From DATAES01 sp036257895 (GTDB taxonomy: Bacteria > Actinomycetota > Acidimicrobiia > Acidimicrobiales > JACDCH01), in the NCBI GenBank assembly GCA_036257895.1, contig DATAES010000021.1, forward strand, positions 1 to 16,980: DNA of 16,980 nucleotides, written 5' to 3'. The number at the start of each line of letters is the position of its first letter. Positions within the stretch are counted from its first letter, which is position 1. Below, in pieces: positions 15,830 through 16,980 of this stretch. Both the position numbers and the translations under genes were made by a program. The notes under the pieces were generated by a model. It was not told the origin of the DNA. It searched no databases and saw only the letters and a list, made by a program, of their open reading frames with translations.

Positions 15830-16980
15830 GCCCGCTGCCCGCCAGTGCGGCGCCGATGAACGCGAACGGGATGACGGGCACCGCGTATCGCGTCGAGAAG
15901 TTCGAAGTCGCAACGCATGCCAGCAGTGTGGCCAGCGTCATCCCGACGAACAGCAGGATCCAGCCGCGTTCCCGGCGCAGCCGTATCGCTCCTACAACCG
16001 AGAGCAACAACGCCGACGACAACGCGAGCGTTCCGATGCGCATCACCTGTTGCATCCGGCCGAGCGTGTCGAGTACGAACGGCTGCGTCCTCACCGACGG
16101 CACGCCGTAGTACGACGCCAGCACCGGCGAAACGTTGTCGACCGCCGATGACGACGCATAGCTGTGAACCCGCAGGACCTCGGGACCTGTTCCGGGGTTG
16201 ACGTCGTGCCGCGGCTCGACCGGTAGGAAGTATCGGCTGAAGTCCGCGAGCACTTCGTCCGCGTAGTCGACCGGCTGCGCCTTGATGGCAGCCGTCGAGA
16301 ACGCTCGGAGTTGGTCGTTCCCGACTCTGAAGTCGCCATAGGTTGCGCGCGCCGGTCCACCGCCCCAGATGTAGTAGTCCGGCCCCGGACGCTGCGACGG
16401 TGGTGTCGACTCGCAGAGGATCTCGGTTCCCTTGGGCGGCGTGAACTTCGAGCAGTCGGCGAACGGCGCGATCCGCATGTACTCGAACCATCCGTTCGCC
16501 TCGACGAGGCTCCACCGGTCCGTCTGCGCGTGTTGCACCGTGAGGTAGGGAGCCATCACGACGAGGAGTCCGAGGCCCACGGCCGCGGTCGTCTGGAGTC
16601 GTGCTCGCCAGCCGTGTTGCCAGCACGCAACAATCAGCAGGAACGGCACCACGACGACGCTTGTGGGTCGCACCGTTATCGCGGCGCCGGTCAGCGCGGA
16701 GCCGGCGGCGAGCCACAGGACGGGCCGGGATGACGCAACCGAGCGCACCGTGGTCCACATCGCAGCAACGAGGAAGAACCCCGACAAGGCGTCGCTCATC
16801 AGCAGGTTCTCGATGCCCACCTGATCGACGGACAGCAGTACCACTGCGGCCGGCAACGCAGACCACCACTCGCTTGCGCCCAGCCGGCGCGCGATGTCGA
16901 AGACGAGCACGCCCGCAACGAGTCCCATGACGTGTTGCGTGATGGTCGGAACCAGCGCGCTGGCCCAGATGCCGTGCAGC
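15732..16980 (-). CDS. multi-pass membrane protein, possible GT-C type glycosyltransferase, cut by right edge
   Basis: The minus-strand frame runs from the right edge to a TGA at 15732; an internal ATG at 16928 is preceded by 17 open codons (LHGIWASALVPTITQHV) that continue the protein, so the true start is outside. At least eight hydrophobic segments are visible: a cluster of five in the first ~130 residues after that ATG (for example AVVLLSV, GFFLVAAMW, VVVVPFLLIVACW, VGLGLLVVMAPYL), a hydrophilic loop of about 160 residues with two cysteines (CSKFTPPKGTEILC) and many aromatics, then three helices and an Arg-rich cytoplasmic tail. This layout resembles GT-C dolichyl/polyprenyl-phosphate sugar transferases, but the N-terminal acidic motif needed to confirm that is missing. 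The last 98 bp overlap meaB antisense. Confidence 0.6.
   Translation of the reverse strand, partial: LHGIWASALVPTITQHVMGLVAGVLVFDIARRLGASEWWSALPAAVVLLSVDQVGIENLLMSDALSGFFLVAAMWTTVRSVASSRPVLWLAAGSALTGAAITVRPTSVVVVPFLLIVACWQHGWRARLQTTAAVGLGLLVVMAPYLTVQHAQTDRWSLVEANGWFEYMRIAPFADCSKFTPPKGTEILCESTPPSQRPGPDYYIWGGGPARATYGDFRVGNDQLRAFSTAAIKAQPVDYADEVLADFSRYFLPVEPRHDVNPGTGPEVLRVHSYASSSAVDNVSPVLASYYGVPSVRTQPFVLDTLGRMQQVMRIGTLALSSALLLSVVGAIRLRRERGWILLFVGMTLATLLACVATSNFSTRYAVPVIPFAFIGAALAGSGLTRGRRRVRDRGADEPPTAATPDRPRQLVPVP

Overview
The window is GC-rich, densely packed bacterial chromosome. Long open frames sit on both strands, GTG and TTG starts are common, and several intergenic gaps are under 50 bp. 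The gene set points to an actinobacterium: an LCP-family protein, an actinobacterial-type biotin carboxylase/BCCP fusion, an LpdA-like flavoprotein without the usual disulfide pair, methylmalonyl-CoA mutase with MeaB, and AbiEi-HTH/DUF559 proteins. I favour Acidimicrobiia, but this is inferred from gene style and not proven.

Layout from left to right: (1) 1-1459, minus strand: an acyl-CoA dehydrogenase followed by a left-truncated LCP gene. (2) 1606-3440, plus strand: pabB and pabC, overlapping by 4 nt, for p-aminobenzoate and folate synthesis. (3) 3570-6194: birA (minus) and an acyl-CoA carboxylase alpha subunit (plus) diverge with only 6 bp between start codons; BirA would biotinylate this carboxylase. 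(4) 6211-7240: a one-gene cassette bounded by 50-bp palindromic inverted repeats. (5) 7256-8617, minus: an LpdA-like NAD(P)H-quinone reductase. (6) 8668-10623, plus: a secreted PQQ-type sugar dehydrogenase with a lectin-like repeat tail. (7) 10625-11599, minus: a SAM-dependent methyltransferase. (8) 11645-15829, plus: methylmalonyl-CoA mutase and its G-protein chaperone MeaB, separated by a second one-gene cassette (13764-14859). (9) 15732-16980, minus: a multi-pass membrane protein, possibly a glycosyltransferase, cut by the right edge.

The carboxylase, BirA, mutase, MeaB and acyl-CoA dehydrogenase fit together as acyl-CoA, propionyl-CoA and branched-chain amino-acid metabolism. The carboxyltransferase beta subunit, the epimerase and PabA are not in the window.

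The most unusual content is the pair of cassettes at 6211-7240 and 13764-14859. Each carries one gene of the same two-domain family: an AbiEi-like winged-helix N-terminus and a DUF559/Vsr-like PD-(D/E)XK nuclease C-terminus. Each has 50-bp terminal inverted repeats that match at 45 of 50 positions and are themselves self-complementary. In both, the gene starts 43 nt inside the upstream repeat and its stop codon lies inside the downstream repeat. The two repeat sequences are otherwise different. This looks like a family of small mobile (or formerly mobile) elements pairing a nuclease-like protein with hairpin ends, comparable in concept to RAYT/REP systems but with an unrelated protein. The second copy has a single-base frameshift. 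A solo 54-bp palindrome (3441-3494) and a two-copy GC-rich interspersed repeat (1486-1556, 3494-3567) show that palindromic repeats also occur without a gene here.
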